From NCBI GenBank assembly GCA_025449975.1, contig JANWIG010000038.1, positions 42,389 to 106,388 on the forward strand: a DNA stretch of 64,000 bases. The letters are read 5' to 3'. Position numbers and translations under genes: made by a program. Shown here in pieces: positions 62,090 through 64,000 of the stretch (its first letter is position 1; each line of letters opens with the position of its first letter). The notes below the pieces were generated by a model that worked only from the letters and a program-made list of their open reading frames with translations, was not told where the DNA came from and did no database searches. This stretch comes from Thermoactinomycetaceae bacterium (GTDB taxonomy: Bacteria > Bacillota > Bacilli > Thermoactinomycetales > Thermoactinomycetaceae).

Positions 62090-63339
62090 TTCAATAATTC
62101 ACCTTTCTTTAAACGTTGCTGTAAGATGAATAATGCATATTTCGCAGCGACAAGCTGAATTCTCTCACGTGAACCATTTAGATCCAAGCGATACACTTTT
62201 GTCGTTTTCCCTTTTTCAGCTAGACCGATCCACACTAGCCCTACCGGTTTCCCCTCTGCCGAACTCGGACCAGCTACTCCCGTTGTGCTTACGGCAAAAT
62301 CAGCATTTAACTGCGCACGAGTATTTTCCGCTAAAGCTTTAGCCGTTTGAAAACTTACGGCACCATATCTTTTTAAAAGATCATGAGGGACTTGAACAAG
62401 TGAAGCTTTTACCTCATCGGTATAACAGACAATTCCACCTTTTAGTACAGCACTCGATCCGGGAACAGTTGTCAATAAATGGGACAACAGACCGCCAGTA
62501 CAACTTTCTGCAAATGCTACACTCAGATTTTGTTTAGATAAAAGGCGAAACACGACTTGTTCCAATGATTCATTTTCTGTACTATAGCAATAATTTCCCG
62601 TTCGCTTGAAAATCTCATCCTCAATCGAAGCAAATAAGCTTTCTGCCTCTGCCTCTGTTTTCGCAAAAGCAGTCGCACGCAAAATGACTCCTACTTCAAG
62701 GGCATATGTAGCCAATAACGGATTTTTACTCTCTCTAATGAGATCGTTCAATACCTCAGCTAAACGAGACTCTCCTATGTCAAAAAAAGAGTAATTGCGA
62801 ATCACGATCTTTGCTTCAGTTGAAAGCTTCTCTAGCAAAAATGGACGCACCCTCGTTTCAAACATAGGTTTAAGCTCCCTCGGTGGTCCAGGAAGCAAAA
62901 TGTAGGTGACTTGATTTTTCGTAATAGCTAGTCCAGGAGCTGTTCCATGCTCATTATGGAAAACAATACCATTTTTAAATACATAACTTTGCTTAAAATT
63001 ATTGATAGGGATTGGAGCAGAACGCTTTTGAAAAAAACGCTTCAAATGGGCAACTACTTCAGGATCTTGGATAAGCTCTTCTTGCAAATACTGAGCCAAT
63101 GTCTCCTTCGACAAATCATCTTCCGTCGGACCTAACCCACCACAGATGAAAATGAGATTCGCCCGTTGGCTTGCTAGTTTCATTACTTCAAAAAGCTGCT
63201 GAGGATGATCGCCTACAGAAGTATGATAATGTACAGGAATACCTAGTGTAAAACATTCTCGAGATAAATAGTGCGAATGCCGATCAAGAGTCTGACCAGA
63301 AATCAGCTCAGTCCCGACAGTGATAATTTCAACTTGCAT
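62086..63339 (-). CDS. cinA: CinA competence/damage-inducible protein
   Basis: MQVEIITVGTELISGQTLDRHSHYLS; ESCTGGLLSHLLTTVPGSSAVLKGGIVCYTDEVK. Confidence 0.95.
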   Translation of the reverse strand: MQVEIITVGTELISGQTLDRHSHYLSRECFTLGIPVHYHTSVGDHPQQLFEVMKLASQRANLIFICGGLGPTEDDLSKETLAQYLQEELIQDPEVVAHLKRFFQKRSAPIPINNFKQSYVFKNGIVFHNEHGTAPGLAITKNQVTYILLPGPPRELKPMFETRVRPFLLEKLSTEAKIVIRNYSFFDIGESRLAEVLNDLIRESKNPLLATYALEVGVILRATAFAKTEAEAESLFASIEDEIFKRTGNYCYSTENESLEQVVFRLLSKQNLSVAFAESCTGGLLSHLLTTVPGSSAVLKGGIVCYTDEVKASLVQVPHDLLKRYGAVSFQTAKALAENTRAQLNADFAVSTTGVAGPSSAEGKPVGLVWIGLAEKGKTTKVYRLDLNGSRERIQLVAAKYALFILQQRLKKGELLK

Positions 63340-63364
63340 CAGTGAATCCCTTTCTCCCTTTTAT

Positions 63365-63946
63365 CTAAGATTTAGTTAGTGAAACGATCTTTCTATTTTT
63401 GTAAAAGTAATCCAACCCCGAAATAATGGTGATCAAGACCATCAGGATCGTTGCTATATCCGAAAATGGGAAGAAAAAGATGGAAAAAGGAACATTATTT
63501 AACATCAAGGAGACGATGGCAACAATCTGTATAATCGTTTTTAGTTTTCCCAGCGGACTTGCTGCAATCACGTATCCTTCAGCAACCGCAATCAAACGCA
63601 GACCGGTAACAGCAAATTCACGACTAATGATCACAATCGCAATCCATGCTTCAAGCCGTTGCATCTCAACGAGTGAAATTAAGGTAGCTGTGATTAATAA
63701 CTTATCTGCTAAAGGATCTAAAAACTTACCTAAATTGGTTACCATCTTCTTACGTCGTGCAATATATCCATCTAAACCATCCGTGACCGCTGCTAAGATA
63801 AAGATGAGTGTTGCAACAAATTCACTTATACTTAGCATGCTTTTCCCTAATTGAATCGAGCCTGCATCAATCTGTACCAATAAGAAAATCATCACCACAG
63901 GCACAAGAAAAATACGTGCAAGCGTAATCTTATTGGCCAAGTTCAC
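63365..63946 (-). CDS. pgsA: CDP-diacylglycerol--glycerol-3-phosphate 3-phosphatidyltransferase
   Basis: MNLANKITLARIFLVPVVMIFLL; DGLDGYIARRKKMVTNLGKFLDPLADKLL. Confidence 0.95.
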   Translation of the reverse strand: MNLANKITLARIFLVPVVMIFLLVQIDAGSIQLGKSMLSISEFVATLIFILAAVTDGLDGYIARRKKMVTNLGKFLDPLADKLLITATLISLVEMQRLEAWIAIVIISREFAVTGLRLIAVAEGYVIAASPLGKLKTIIQIVAIVSLMLNNVPFSIFFFPFSDIATILMVLITIISGLDYFYKNRKIVSLTKS

Positions 63947-64000
63947 CCAAACCTACCCCCCTAGTAATCGCCCTCATTGAATACGGAGGTTCTCCTCATC

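Overview
The window is a low-GC Gram-positive (Bacillales-type) chromosome segment. Gene content (SpoVS, spore-coat-like proteins, pgsA-cinA-recA-recX-rny-ymdB-spoVS) fits a thermophilic or Thermoactinomycetaceae-like endospore former, but the taxon is inference. It is mostly housekeeping and metabolic: glpK, an ABC-2 exporter, ric/scdA, ung, a sulfate ABC transporter, hom-thrC-thrB, an OpuA-like transporter, cytochrome bd, a sulfide-oxidation operon, SMR efflux genes, korAB, and a recombination block. Accessory islands are also present: a NACHT/STAND-like NTPase, a type I R-M locus with two hsdS genes, IS200/IS605-like remnants and a decapitated HEPN gene. Strongest observations: (1) recA is split by an apparently ORF-less ~909-nt group II intron whose predicted excision restores RecA exactly, with a domain V-like hairpin and a matching EBS1/IBS1. 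(2) A four-gene Mre11/Rad50-like set lies downstream of recA-recX, with the Rad50-like ATPase split into separate polypeptides. (3) Two related ~166-194-nt elements with complementary ends sit immediately upstream of two unrelated genes. (4) An orphan structured RNA resembling an IS605/omega-RNA has a diverged partial second copy. (5) Two unlisted small membrane proteins, one CydS-like, lie in the cytochrome bd operon. (6) A palindrome is shared by the cytochrome bd and sulfide-oxidation promoters, which flank a two-component system. (7) thrC carries an in-frame TGA exactly at a conserved Cys codon. (8) An OpuAA-like ATPase is altered at several catalytic motifs. All calls come from reading the sequence; no database search was run.
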